From NCBI GenBank assembly GCA_944325885.1, contig CALVBT010000005.1:1-64000 (forward strand): 64,000 bases of DNA, read 5' to 3'. A program made the translations under genes and the position numbers. Shown here one piece after another: positions 25,126 to 34,146 of the stretch; the first letter of the stretch is position 1, and the number at the start of each line of letters is the position of its first letter. The DNA is from Candidatus Gastranaerophilales bacterium (GTDB lineage: Bacteria; Cyanobacteriota; Vampirovibrionia; Gastranaerophilales; Gastranaerophilaceae). The notes beneath the pieces are model-generated. The model did no database searches. It had not been told where the DNA came from and saw only the letters and a program-made list of their open reading frames with translations.

Positions 25126-27249
25126 ATGAGAATTAACAAACTTACACTTGCTGCGGCCTTAACAATAGGTTTGATGGCAGGTACCATGAACTCGGGGATT
25201 GCAAGTAATGTGGATATTTCAAGCTTAGATATGACAAAACTTGCTGCTTGCCCGATATCCGGATGTCAGGCAGACGTAACACCTGACACAGCAGTTTGCC
25301 CCTGCGCACCTGCACCGGTAGAAGATTGCGGCTGCAATACAGGATGTGCCGCTCCATGCGACCCTTGCAACACCTGTGCGCCTGTAGATCCGTGCAACCC
25401 TTGCGAAGCAGCAGCTCCGCCGTGTGATTGCCAGCCGGTTGTACAGTCAGTTTGTGCTTCACAAATTGACGGAAAAACAATGGCAAAACAACATTATGCT
25501 TATCCGGCTAATGTTTATTCAGATACCCAATCCGTAGGCTCACAGGCCAACAATGTAATTATCGGCGAAGGTGCCGGCTGCGGATGTCCTATCGGCCCGT
25601 CAAAAGGGGTTATGGTTTCTGACCTGCCTACCTGCGGCTGCGGATGCGGTGAAGGGATTACAACAGGTGCAGCAGCAGACATGCCTGTACTCAACCCGTC
25701 TTTTGATTTAAACCAGATAATCACAGGCGGTGCAGCTCCTGTAGCAAACACAGGATGCCCTATAGAAATGCAAACATCCTCAGGAATGAATGTAATCAAA
25801 AGAACAATCGCACCTTTTGAAATGCCTATCACAGGCGGTGCATCACCTATCACGGGTGCATCATCTTTTGAAGATGTTCCTGCCGGTTTCTGGGCAGGAT
25901 GCGACATCAACCTGCTGGCAGAAAATAAAGTTGTTGCAGGCTATCCGGACAGAACTTTCAAACCGAATTTGCCTGTATCACGTGCAGAAATTGCCTCAAT
26001 GGCAGTTAACGGTTTTAACTTGAGAAGCTGCGGATGTCCGTCAAAAGAATTTAAAGATGTTCCGGCAGACCACTGGGCAAATCAAGCCATCAACACAGCT
26101 GTTGCAAACGGCTTGATGGAAGGATACCCGGGAGATTTGTTCAAACCGAACAAACCTGTAACAAGAGCAGAAGCCATGGTTACACTGGCAAAAGGCATCC
26201 CCTGCGAAATGGATGACTGCAAAGCAGACCAGATTCTGAGCAAATACTGCGACGGAAACAAAGTACCTGCCTGGGCTAAAATCCCTGTAGCAAAAGCTAT
26301 TGAATCAGGCGCACTGAACGATGTTCCGAACCCGAACGAAATTCAGGCCTGCAAAGATGCAAGCCGTGCTGATGTAGCTTCTATGTTAGAAGCAGTAAGA
26401 TGCGCTATGGGCTATTCTAAAAAAGACGTAGCTTATACTGCACCTGATTGCGGATGCACAGGCGGAGCAGCCTTTGTTGCAAAAGACGAAGTTGTTACAA
26501 TTCCTACACTTTGTTTGAAATTTGAAGACGAAATCAGCGCAAAATCCGCTACTATCGGCGACAGATTTGCAGCAAAAACAACAGAATCCGTCTGCATTAA
26601 CGGCCAGACATTCCCTGCCGGCTCCAAAGTCTACGGTAAAGTTACAGAAGTTGAAAGACCTACCGGCAACTGCAAAGGCGGTTTAAAACTTTCATTTGAA
26701 AGAATCCAGTGCCACGATTGCAAGGCAGACTTGCCTCAACAGGTTCTGACAGCTCAGGTTAAAAGCGACAAAAAGCCTAACTTCTTTGCAAAAGTAGTAG
26801 AAGCTCCGTTCAACTGGGCCGGCAGTATTGTCGGTACTGTGGGCAGAACCGTAGGCGGTGCTATCATAGCTGTCGGCAATGCAGCAGAACACGTTTCTGA
26901 CGGTGTTGGTCTGACTCTCGGAGAAACTCTTCAGGGACAATTGCCTGCAGCAGGCCGAAGCTTAATGGATTCTACAAAAGCACTTGTTAAAGCTCCTATC
27001 GACTTGACAAGAACAGCTCTGTCAGGAACCATCGGTCTGTTACAAACTACAGGCGACGAAGTTGCTTACCTCGTAGACCCGAAAGGCAACAGAGTAACTT
27101 CTGTTAACCCGAGAGAAAACATCACAGTTGCTTTCGGATGCAACTCCTGCACAGGATGTGCTGCTCCGGTTCAACCACAGCCATGCGGATGCGACCCTTG
27201 CGCACAACCTGCTCCATGTGACTGCAACAACGACTGCGGCTGCAAATAG
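25126..27249 (+). CDS. Secreted SLH-domain, Cys-rich surface protein
   Basis: A 707-residue exported protein: signal peptide (MRINKLTLAAALTIGLMAG..., cut near residue 27), a Cys/Pro-rich segment (~30-110, many CGC, CNTC and CDP motifs), an SLH domain (~247-295, AGYPDRTFKPNLPVSRAEI), a second (~308-355, EGYPGDLFKPNKPVTRAEA), and a degenerate third (~375-425). A beta-rich domain follows (~460-560), then a glycine-rich stretch, and a Cys-rich tail ending CDCNNDCGCK. SLH domains anchor proteins to cell-wall polymers; in Cyanobacteria-like lineages they also head outer-membrane porins, but no porin barrel is obvious here. The paired cysteine clusters may crosslink or bind metal. AAGGAGG gives it strong translation, fitting an abundant envelope protein. 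Confidence 0.9.
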   Translation: MRINKLTLAAALTIGLMAGTMNSGIASNVDISSLDMTKLAACPISGCQADVTPDTAVCPCAPAPVEDCGCNTGCAAPCDPCNTCAPVDPCNPCEAAAPPCDCQPVVQSVCASQIDGKTMAKQHYAYPANVYSDTQSVGSQANNVIIGEGAGCGCPIGPSKGVMVSDLPTCGCGCGEGITTGAAADMPVLNPSFDLNQIITGGAAPVANTGCPIEMQTSSGMNVIKRTIAPFEMPITGGASPITGASSFEDVPAGFWAGCDINLLAENKVVAGYPDRTFKPNLPVSRAEIASMAVNGFNLRSCGCPSKEFKDVPADHWANQAINTAVANGLMEGYPGDLFKPNKPVTRAEAMVTLAKGIPCEMDDCKADQILSKYCDGNKVPAWAKIPVAKAIESGALNDVPNPNEIQACKDASRADVASMLEAVRCAMGYSKKDVAYTAPDCGCTGGAAFVAKDEVVTIPTLCLKFEDEISAKSATIGDRFAAKTTESVCINGQTFPAGSKVYGKVTEVERPTGNCKGGLKLSFERIQCHDCKADLPQQVLTAQVKSDKKPNFFAKVVEAPFNWAGSIVGTVGRTVGGAIIAVGNAAEHVSDGVGLTLGETLQGQLPAAGRSLMDSTKALVKAPIDLTRTALSGTIGLLQTTGDEVAYLVDPKGNRVTSVNPRENITVAFGCNSCTGCAAPVQPQPCGCDPCAQPAPCDCNNDCGCK

Positions 27250-27280
27250 ATAAATATCTACACCTTGCCTTAATTAGGCA

Positions 27281-27321
27281 AAAAACACGGTTTCAACTCA
27301 CTTGAAGCCGTGTTTTCTTTA
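27281..27321. terminator. Terminator of the SLH gene
   Basis: A long stem AAAACACGGTTTCAA / TTGAAGCCGTGTTTT followed by CTTTATTTT; the A-rich left side lets it also serve the convergent adenine deaminase gene. Confidence 0.9.
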
Positions 27322-27343
27322 TTTTATACAGTCAATTCCCTCT

Positions 27344-29098
27344 TTATACAAACAAATCCGTTACCTCAAATTTGTTTACATCAATAAGCCCCTTATCCGT
27401 AATCTTCAACTCCGGTATTACAGACAGCGACAAAAATGCCATGCTCATAAAAGGCTCATCTATTTTGCAGCCGATTTGTGCTGCGGCTCTGTCCAGATTT
27501 TCAATTTTTTCTTGAACCTCTTTGTACGGCATATCAGACATAAGCCCTGCAATAGGGAGTTTTAGATGAGCGAGAGTTTTTCCGTTTTCTACAATAATTT
27601 TTCCGCCCTGAGATTTGACCAGCTCCACTGCAGCATAATACATATCATCATCATTTGTGCCTATAACTATCATATTATGAGAATCGTGTGCAACCGTAGA
27701 GGCTATTGCACCTGACTTTAAGCCAAACCCTTTAACAAATCCCAGCCCTATATTGCCGGTGGCTTTGTGACGTTCAATAACCGCAATTTTTAAAATATCA
27801 TTTTCCGTATCCGAAACAGCCAGAGCGTTTTCCACTTTGACATTTTCTATTGTCTGTTTTGTAATCAGCTGTTTTGGCACAACATTTATAACTTTTACTC
27901 TGTCTGTTTTTGCAGGTATTTGAAAATCTTCTTTATACAAATATTTAATATTAACGGAACCTCTCAACTCGGGCGGTTTTATATAATCCGTATCAATCGC
28001 CATTTTTCCGTCTTTTGCCACCAGTCTTCCGTTTTTAAAGACCATTTTCGGCTCAAAATCTTCAAGATTGTCAAACACTGCCATATCAGCTTTGTACCCC
28101 GGAGCAATTGCACCCAAATCCGGCAGGTTAAAATATTCCGCAGTATTAAGGCTTGCCATCTGTATTGCCTTCACAGGGTCAACACCGTTTTTGACAGCTT
28201 TTTTCACCATTCTTGAAATATGTTTTGAAAGGTGTTTCGGGTGTCTGTCATCAGTAACAAACATACATTTTCTTGTATTTAAATTTTTCAAAACAGGCAG
28301 CAGCGGTTCCAAATCTCTTGCCCCGGTTGCCTCTCTAACCATCAAGTACATTCCGAGTCTGAGTTTTTCAACAGCTTCTTCCACAGTTGTACACTCATGG
28401 TCAGAGCGCACACCCGCTGCGACATAAGCGCACAAGTCCTTTCCGCTCAAATGCGGTGCATGCCCGTCTATCCTTTTATGTTTTTCAATCCCGAGTTTAA
28501 TCTTTGCAAGAACACCCTTGTCACAATTAACAACACCGGGGAAATTCATCATTTCCGCTATGCCGAGTACCCACGGTGCATCTATCAAAAGCGCAAGGTC
28601 ATAGCTGTTCAAGTCCACACCTGAGGTTTCCAGATTTGTTGCAGGGACACAAGAGGGCAATGTCATATAAACATCAAGAGGAAGATTTTTAGCAGCTTCC
28701 CTCATAAAACTAATCCCCTGCAGCCCCATTACATTAGAAATTTCATGCGGGTCTGCAACAACGGTTGTTGTACCCGAGGGCAAAACCATTTTTGCAAATT
28801 CGGACGGCATAAGCATTGAACTCTCAAGATGCACATGCCCGTCAATAAACGAAGGAGAAACATACGCCCCTTTTACGTCTACTTCGTCTTTACCTTTATA
28901 CCCTTTTGCCACACCGGCAATAATACCATCAACGATTGCGATATCAGCTTCATAAATTTCTTCTGACAGTACATTTATAACTCTGGCATTTTTTATTACC
29001 ATATCAGCCGGTTCTTCGCCTCTGGCTGCTTTTATTATTCTTTCTGTTTCCTCGTATTTTTGGAAATCATTTACCATAGATGTATCAAAAATATTCAC
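27344..29098 (-). CDS. ade: Adenine deaminase
   Basis: AdeC-type adenine deaminase converts adenine to hypoxanthine and ammonia for purine salvage. The 584-residue protein has the amidohydrolase core: VSPSFIDGHVHLESSM (HxH metal site, ~75-90), ADPHEI (~119), a later GHAPHLSGKDL, and SDHECTT, plus the C-terminal family domain with VAHDSHNMIVIGTNDDDM. I take the GTG at 29098 as the start because AGAGG precedes it by 8 bp; an ATG 21 bp further in lacks a ribosome site. Expressed alone from a divergent promoter with the hydrolase at 29205. Confidence 0.95.
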   Translation of the reverse strand: MNIFDTSMVNDFQKYEETERIIKAARGEEPADMVIKNARVINVLSEEIYEADIAIVDGIIAGVAKGYKGKDEVDVKGAYVSPSFIDGHVHLESSMLMPSEFAKMVLPSGTTTVVADPHEISNVMGLQGISFMREAAKNLPLDVYMTLPSCVPATNLETSGVDLNSYDLALLIDAPWVLGIAEMMNFPGVVNCDKGVLAKIKLGIEKHKRIDGHAPHLSGKDLCAYVAAGVRSDHECTTVEEAVEKLRLGMYLMVREATGARDLEPLLPVLKNLNTRKCMFVTDDRHPKHLSKHISRMVKKAVKNGVDPVKAIQMASLNTAEYFNLPDLGAIAPGYKADMAVFDNLEDFEPKMVFKNGRLVAKDGKMAIDTDYIKPPELRGSVNIKYLYKEDFQIPAKTDRVKVINVVPKQLITKQTIENVKVENALAVSDTENDILKIAVIERHKATGNIGLGFVKGFGLKSGAIASTVAHDSHNMIVIGTNDDDMYYAAVELVKSQGGKIIVENGKTLAHLKLPIAGLMSDMPYKEVQEKIENLDRAAAQIGCKIDEPFMSMAFLSLSVIPELKITDKGLIDVNKFEVTDLFV

Positions 29099-29204
29099 TA
29101 AAAAACCTCTTTTGTCCGTACATTTTTGTGTGCAAAAATAAAAAATAATGGCACAATAATATTGCAATAATATTTTTATTAGAATAATTATACAATACTT
29201 ATCA

Positions 29205-29933
29205 ATGGAAGAAATTTTTTTAACAACTTATGACAATTTAAAACTTGCGGCAAACAGAACTGCAACAGGCCACAAAGATGTAATAATCCTTGTCCACGGC
29301 TGGTTTATGAGCAAAGACTCAAAACCCTTTCTGGACATGGCAAAAGCTCTGTCAAAAAACTTTGATGTCATATCAATAGACTGCAGAGGCCACGGCAAAA
29401 GTCAGGGGACATATACATTTACGCAAAAAGAATGCAATGACCTCAACACTGTCATAAAATATGCTCAAAATTTGTACAAAAATATATTCTTAATTGGATT
29501 TTCGCTAGGCGCAGCAATTGTTCTGCAGCAGGCAGTTCAAAACAGCGAAAAAATCAAAAAAGTCATTGCAGTAAGCCCGCCCTCAAAATTTGATAAGATA
29601 GAAAACCGCTTCTGGCATTACAATGCCTGGATTCCGACAATAAAAAAATGCGAATTAAAAACGTGGTTTTCTGTTCGTGCTGATATAAAGAGCCTCGTGG
29701 CAGGCAAAAAAACAAATCCTCAGGAATTTGTCAGCAGTCTAAAGACTCCTGTTTTGTATATTGCCGGAGAAAAAGACCCCACGGTCTGCCCGTGGCATAC
29801 AAAAAATCTGTATGACAAAACAAACTGCACAAAACAGCTGAAAATCTTCAAAAACGGAATCCACGCAGAAGACCTGTTCCTCGACAACAAAGAAGAGTTC
29901 ATAAAAACTTGTGAAAACTGGCTTTTAACTTAA
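29205..29933 (+). CDS. Alpha/beta hydrolase
   Basis: A 242-residue cytoplasmic hydrolase with the canonical triad: nucleophile Ser100 in GFSLGA, Asp in AGEKDPTV (~190) and His in NGIHAEDLF (~220). The oxyanion-side HGWF motif (~31) and RGHGKS (~61) follow the esterase/lipase pattern. Substrate is unknown; it belongs to a wide family of small carboxylesterases and thioesterases. It ends 7 bp from a convergent second alpha/beta hydrolase whose own triad is lost. Confidence 0.85.
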   Translation: MEEIFLTTYDNLKLAANRTATGHKDVIILVHGWFMSKDSKPFLDMAKALSKNFDVISIDCRGHGKSQGTYTFTQKECNDLNTVIKYAQNLYKNIFLIGFSLGAAIVLQQAVQNSEKIKKVIAVSPPSKFDKIENRFWHYNAWIPTIKKCELKTWFSVRADIKSLVAGKKTNPQEFVSSLKTPVLYIAGEKDPTVCPWHTKNLYDKTNCTKQLKIFKNGIHAEDLFLDNKEEFIKTCENWLLT

Positions 29934-29940
29934 AAATTAA

Positions 29941-30705
29941 TTATTTTATCTGAGGAAGAACCCAGTTTACAATATCCTGTGCCATAGAAGGATTTGCCTT
30001 TAACATAAGCATACCCATACCGCCTGCGGGATAAGTTTTTATATCAAAAGTCCCCTGTGCAAACTTTTTAAGCTCCTGTGCCTCTTTATAAGAATGATTG
30101 TCACGTATGCTGACAATGGACAATATCGGAATATTGCCTATATTTGCAAGAGATATCGGGGTATAAATCCCTTTAAATTCTCTTGTTGGGGATAAAAGCA
30201 CCATACATTTCGGTTTATTATGCAGTTTTTCCATAGCAGCAACTGCCGCATTGGCTCCGAGGTCAGCCCCTACAACAGCATATTTTGTTGTAGAAATATT
30301 TTTGTAATTTGTTGCTATATATTTAACTATTTCCGCAGTATCTACGGGTATTTTTTGATAAGTAGCATCAGAGAAATATCGCCATGACCTTATACGAAAA
30401 TTTGAATCGTATATGCTTGCGCCATGGCCTCTCAAATCCATAACCAGCACAGCTGCTCCGGAATCAACAAACTTTTTTGTCAGCACACTCCAATAATCTC
30501 CGGAATATCCGAGAGAATGCAGCATTACAACAACAGGATAGACATCTTTTTGTTCTTTTGGATAAAAGAGTTTTGATTTTATTACAAAACTGTCTTTTGT
30601 TTCATAAGTAATAGAAAGATACCCGACCTTTTGTTTCTTTGCCGCTGCATAAGCAGACATTGGTAAAATCATTACCAGCAAAAATATTATTAAAAGTTTT
30701 TTCAT
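29941..30705 (-). CDS. Exported alpha/beta-hydrolase-fold protein lacking the usual triad
   Basis: A 254-residue protein with a signal peptide (MKKLLIIFLLVMILPMSAYA). The fold is clear: MLHSLGYSGDYW oxyanion-loop segment and DLRGHGAS (~90). But the nucleophile elbow reads VVGADLGA, with Asp148 where Ser is expected. The place where the catalytic His should be reads PAGGMGMLML, with no His. The acid region (VSIRDNHSY) is still recognisable. This may be a non-enzymatic or altered-chemistry paralogue acting in the periplasm. Asp nucleophiles do occur in dehalogenases and epoxide hydrolases, but those keep the His, so loss of function is more likely. Confidence 0.78.
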   Translation of the reverse strand: MKKLLIIFLLVMILPMSAYAAAKKQKVGYLSITYETKDSFVIKSKLFYPKEQKDVYPVVVMLHSLGYSGDYWSVLTKKFVDSGAAVLVMDLRGHGASIYDSNFRIRSWRYFSDATYQKIPVDTAEIVKYIATNYKNISTTKYAVVGADLGANAAVAAMEKLHNKPKCMVLLSPTREFKGIYTPISLANIGNIPILSIVSIRDNHSYKEAQELKKFAQGTFDIKTYPAGGMGMLMLKANPSMAQDIVNWVLPQIK

Positions 30706-30749
30706 ACTGTTTCTCTTCTCGGATTATAATTTCAGGGGATAAGGGTATT

Positions 30750-32003
30750 CTATTGTGCCAGAATAGATTCCAGAACGCCAACCAGCTCGGGATCCCATTT
30801 TGTGCCTGATTCTTCTTTGATGATATTCAGAGCCTCTGCTTCACTCAAAGCTTTTCTGTAAGGTCTGTCTTCTGTCAAAGCGCAATATGCATCTGATATT
30901 GCAATAATTCTTGAACCAAAAGGAATGCTGTATCCTTTCAGACCTTCCGGTTCACCTTTGCCGTCCCAGCGTTCTTTGTGATAATGAATATACGGAATAA
31001 CTTCTGAGAGGAAGTTTATACTCATCAACAAGCTTACGCCGATATTCGGATGGTTTTGCAATTTTTCCCAGTCTTCTGGAGAAAGTTTGCCTTTTTTATT
31101 AAACAATTCTTCAGGGATAGTGATTTTGCCGATATTTTGCAAAAGTCCTGCATAATAGATAAGGTCTTTTGTTTTTTCATTCAGCCCTATATGTTCACAG
31201 AATCTCTTTGCCAAATCAGCAACACGCTGTGAATGATTGTTGTGGAATTCGCTTTTTGCATCAACAGCTTTTGCAAGCATTTCAACAAAATTTTGCTGTT
31301 CCTGACCCAAATCACCTATTACTGCGGTGAGTTCAGCACGGTAATGCTGGAGTTCGGAACTCGTAACATCAGGGTCTTCCATAACATGTGCTGTTTCATC
31401 AGTAAGTTTTTGCAGCATCATAGAAATTGCAAAGAGTCTTGATGTTACCTGTATAAGTTTCACAAATTCATCAGAAATCTTTTTGTCCGGCATAGGCTCT
31501 ATCATAATAAGACCTGCATTCTCTGAGCCGTAATGCATAGGAATATCTAACAAAGACGGGTCTTCACAATTTATTTCTTCATCCGCACTGATAGAAGAAC
31601 CAACAAGCACAAGACCTGTTTCGTCTTTTTCCATGCCTATTGCATATTCATTGGCAAGAAAAATATGGCATGCCTTTGCATCTATCATCTGGACAATTGT
31701 TTTGGCAATAGAATTGTAAATAATGTAATCTTCTTTGTTGGTAAAGCCAAGTACACTCAAAGTGTTATTAATAGAATAAATAGAAATCAGTTCATGCAGC
31801 TGTTTTTTAAGGCTTTCTGCCTTGTCTTTAGCATCATGCTTTTTGATTTTTTGTGCAAGTTCGTCAGAAATCAAATGTTCGGTTAAAAAATCACCAAGGT
31901 TTAAGGCAAAAATTTCTTCCAGCGGATCACCACCTAATAGCTCCTCGCTTCTTGAAAAAACCGATACTCCATTTTCTTCCTTATTAACATTCTCTTTTGC
32001 CAT
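30750..32003 (-). CDS. GAF/HD-GYP-like protein with degenerate catalytic motif
   Basis: A 417-residue soluble protein: an N-terminal GAF-like region (~70-200), a linker coiled coil, and a C-terminal HD-GYP-type domain (~245-410). Several HD-GYP landmarks remain: HSQRVADLA with His267, NHPNIGVSL with His318, HYHKERWDGKG. However, the defining HD pair is QN (LLQNIGKI, 289-290) and GYP is GEP. HD-GYP proteins are c-di-GMP phosphodiesterases; without the HD metal ligands this one probably cannot hydrolyse and may bind the nucleotide or a partner. AGGAAT precedes the ATG. Confidence 0.85.
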   Translation of the reverse strand: MAKENVNKEENGVSVFSRSEELLGGDPLEEIFALNLGDFLTEHLISDELAQKIKKHDAKDKAESLKKQLHELISIYSINNTLSVLGFTNKEDYIIYNSIAKTIVQMIDAKACHIFLANEYAIGMEKDETGLVLVGSSISADEEINCEDPSLLDIPMHYGSENAGLIMIEPMPDKKISDEFVKLIQVTSRLFAISMMLQKLTDETAHVMEDPDVTSSELQHYRAELTAVIGDLGQEQQNFVEMLAKAVDAKSEFHNNHSQRVADLAKRFCEHIGLNEKTKDLIYYAGLLQNIGKITIPEELFNKKGKLSPEDWEKLQNHPNIGVSLLMSINFLSEVIPYIHYHKERWDGKGEPEGLKGYSIPFGSRIIAISDAYCALTEDRPYRKALSEAEALNIIKEESGTKWDPELVGVLESILAQ

Positions 32004-32152
32004 GTTTCATTCCTATTTTGTATAAATCCGTTTAAATACAGAAAAAATGATTCGCTAATCTTCCGTATTTTTATTATCGGCACACAAATAAGAAAACTTT
32101 ATAGTAAATTTCAAAATATTATACTTTTGTTTAAAAAACTTAATACTTTAAG

Positions 32153-32193
32153 ATTTCATATAGTCAACTGACACCGCTATTTGTAGAACCTGT
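32153..32193. repeat. Short copy of a dispersed repeat (two blocks)
   Basis: ATTTCATATAGTCAACTGAC plus four more bases (32153-32176) recurs at 50768-50791 with one mismatch. A second block, TTGTAGAACCTGT (32181-32193), recurs as TTATAGAACCTGT at 50898-50910. Here the two blocks are almost adjacent; at 50.8 kb they are 106 bp apart. Confidence 0.6.
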
Positions 32194-32195
32194 AA

Positions 32196-33245
32196 TTATT
32201 TTTCCTTGCCGTTGCGATACCCTATTCCCGCACGATAAGCAGAAACAGAATACAGCATCGGAAGCACCGGCCCTATCCACTTCAAGCCGGAAACAAAACC
32301 GACAGATGCCACATCATCAAGATGCAAACTTACATCAAGAGCTTCGGGATGACGTTCGGAATTCAAATTTTTAAACATATTTTTTACAGACTTGTGTTCA
32401 GCTTTTTTGTCTTTATCAAAAATAGGATTGATAACATTTTTGCCGACAAAGTTTGCTATAGCATTACCCGCAACAAGCCCCACACCAAGAACCCCTGTCA
32501 TCATTGCAGCGAATCTTGCTGTTTTGGATTTTACGTCAAAAGCATTCATGGTAAGTGCGCCCAAACCCGCCCCGACATTACAAAGTGCTATATTGTTCAA
32601 ATACTGGTATGTTCCTTCTTTTACTTTGTCAGGAAAATGCTTTTTCCAATCATCTTTTGTCAGTTTGTCGCCGACAACGCCGCCTGCTATACCGCCCAAT
32701 ACAGGAATAAGCCCGAGCCATGACAATTTTAAAAGGTCTGCAAACGGAGCCTCGCTCTCCGGCTCCGGTATGACTTTCGAGATAAGTTTTTCATCCTTAA
32801 ATTTTTCTTTAAATTCCTTCATAAGTTCCTTAACTTCACCAAACTTAAGGACTTTATCCTCTTGAACCCTTTCAACAAACCCTCTTGCCTTATCGCTGAG
32901 TTTTGAGGCGAAAGGTTTTGTCAGTATTTCTTTTAAGCCTTGTTCATCTTTTTGCGGAAGTTCAATAATACCTTCAAAAATTTCTTTGCCCTTAATTTTC
33001 AGCCCTCTTGTTGCAAGAAGAGCAGACGCTACCGTAAACCCGAGTACAGACGCATTTTTTACTGCTCTTTTTTTACGTTCTTCAGGTTTTGCCTTAAAAG
33101 TGTCATAAACACCGTATCCGGCAGCTGTACCGGTCAGGACAACAGGCATTGCGTTATACAATTTTTCAACAAGTGCAGGCTGGTCAAGATATTTTCCAAA
33201 AACTTTTGCACTATTTTTCAGCGCATTTAAAGATGATACAGGCAT
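32196..33245 (-). CDS. Multi-pass membrane protein of unknown function
   Basis: A 349-residue protein without a recognised family. Hydrophobic segments near residues 33-48, 68-82, 175-195, 222-240, 245-265 and 325-340 are separated by charged helical loops; glycine-rich motifs (GLIPVLGGIAGGVVG and GVLGVGLVAGNAIANFVG) suggest tightly packed membrane hairpins. It is divergent from a Fur-family gene, and the shared 156-bp gap holds a perfect 7-1-7 palindrome nearer to this gene, so metal-responsive control is plausible. It resembles the riboswitch-operon membrane protein in style but not in obvious sequence. Confidence 0.72.
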   Translation of the reverse strand: MPVSSLNALKNSAKVFGKYLDQPALVEKLYNAMPVVLTGTAAGYGVYDTFKAKPEERKKRAVKNASVLGFTVASALLATRGLKIKGKEIFEGIIELPQKDEQGLKEILTKPFASKLSDKARGFVERVQEDKVLKFGEVKELMKEFKEKFKDEKLISKVIPEPESEAPFADLLKLSWLGLIPVLGGIAGGVVGDKLTKDDWKKHFPDKVKEGTYQYLNNIALCNVGAGLGALTMNAFDVKSKTARFAAMMTGVLGVGLVAGNAIANFVGKNVINPIFDKDKKAEHKSVKNMFKNLNSERHPEALDVSLHLDDVASVGFVSGLKWIGPVLPMLYSVSAYRAGIGYRNGKEK

Positions 33246-33271
33246 AAAAATTTCCCTTAATTAAACTATTA

Positions 33272-33288
33272 ATGCAAATGATTTGCAT
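33272..33288. promoter_or_regulatory. Fur-family-type operator (7-1-7 palindrome)
   Basis: TGCAAAT-G-ATTTGCA (33273-33287), extended by one more matched pair, is a perfect 7-1-7 inverted repeat. This spacing is the standard architecture for Fur, Zur and PerR boxes, and the site lies between a Fur-family gene and a divergent membrane-protein gene. The exact metal cannot be told from the palindrome. Confidence 0.6.
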
Positions 33289-33401
33289 TTGCATATACAT
33301 TAAATCACTTTAATTTTTTAAATCAACCCCGACAGAATAACCTCTTACAGCTAATACTCTCAGACATATTGTGATAAAATATATAAAAAGGAAAATAAAA
33401 A

Positions 33402-33830
33402 ATGATGAAAAATCATTATGAAAAATTAAAAGGCTGCAGAGCTTCAAAAAACAGGGACGAGGTGCTTTTTGTTATGGAAAATCAAAACTGCCCTCTGAGT
33501 GTGGAAGAAATTTACGGCAAAGTAAAAGCAAAAAACTCTTCTATATCGCTTTCTACTGTTTACAGAATTATAGACAAACTTTTGAACCTTGAAATAATAA
33601 GAAAAGCTGCCACGCTCGAGGACAACACCTCGCTTTATGAACTGACAAAAGACAGCCACCATCATTACATGATTTGCACAAAATGCAAAAAAATGATACC
33701 AATAGATATATGTCCGATAGAAGAATTGGAGCATAAAATATCTGATTCTACAGGGTTTAACATAACAGGACACAAATTTGAATTATACGGAGAGTGCAAA
33801 AACTGCGCACAAAAACAAGACAGGAGCTAA
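33402..33830 (+). CDS. Fur-family metal-responsive regulator (Fur/Zur/PerR)
   Basis: A 142-residue Fur-type repressor. An N-terminal winged helix (~15-80, SLSTVYRIIDKL recognition helix) is followed by the dimerisation domain with HHHYMICTKCKK (His86-88, Cys92, Cys95) and HKFELYGECKNC (His124, Cys132, Cys135). The two CxxC pairs form the structural zinc site; His and Glu residues between them form the sensing site. Peroxide, iron or zinc specificity is not clear; the following Cys-rich gene hints at zinc or another thiophilic metal. AAAAGGA precedes the ATG. Likely auto-regulated through the palindrome at 33272-33288. Confidence 0.93.
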   Translation: MMKNHYEKLKGCRASKNRDEVLFVMENQNCPLSVEEIYGKVKAKNSSISLSTVYRIIDKLLNLEIIRKAATLEDNTSLYELTKDSHHHYMICTKCKKMIPIDICPIEELEHKISDSTGFNITGHKFELYGECKNCAQKQDRS

Positions 33831-33831
33831 T

Positions 33832-34044
33832 ATGATTTTTAATTTTCCACCGCAGGACAGACTAGGGAATTACAATGTTATTCAGGTGTTTTTCAAAAAC
33901 TCTTTTGACAAACCAATCAGACTGCTGGGCAAAGTACTCACAGCTACAGACGACGGCAATGAACTGATTCTGGAAACAGATTATGAATATGCAACATTTA
34001 TGTGCAGCGAAATCGCCGGCATACGTTTTGGCAAACAACAATAA
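33832..34044 (+). CDS. Small protein downstream of the Fur regulator (70 aa)
   Basis: A 70-residue protein of unknown function that begins 1 bp after the Fur stop codon, with AGGAG inside the end of that gene, so it is co-translated with it. The sequence (MIFNFPPQDRLGNYNVIQ... ending IRFGKQQ) looks like a compact beta-rich domain with alternating hydrophobic strands and one Cys. No signal or metal site is evident. Confidence 0.7.
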   Translation: MIFNFPPQDRLGNYNVIQVFFKNSFDKPIRLLGKVLTATDDGNELILETDYEYATFMCSEIAGIRFGKQQ

Positions 34045-34146
34045 ATAGCCCGATAGACCTAGTACGGTTCGAGTTTACAGTATTTTCTAAAAATTTATAA
34101 TTAATTTGTAAATAACAAAAGTTATTTAAAAGTTAAGGAGAATTAT

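Noticed and set aside
27302-27565. Plus-strand 87-residue frame after the SLH gene
   Set aside because: It begins in the terminator hairpin and runs antisense to adenine deaminase.
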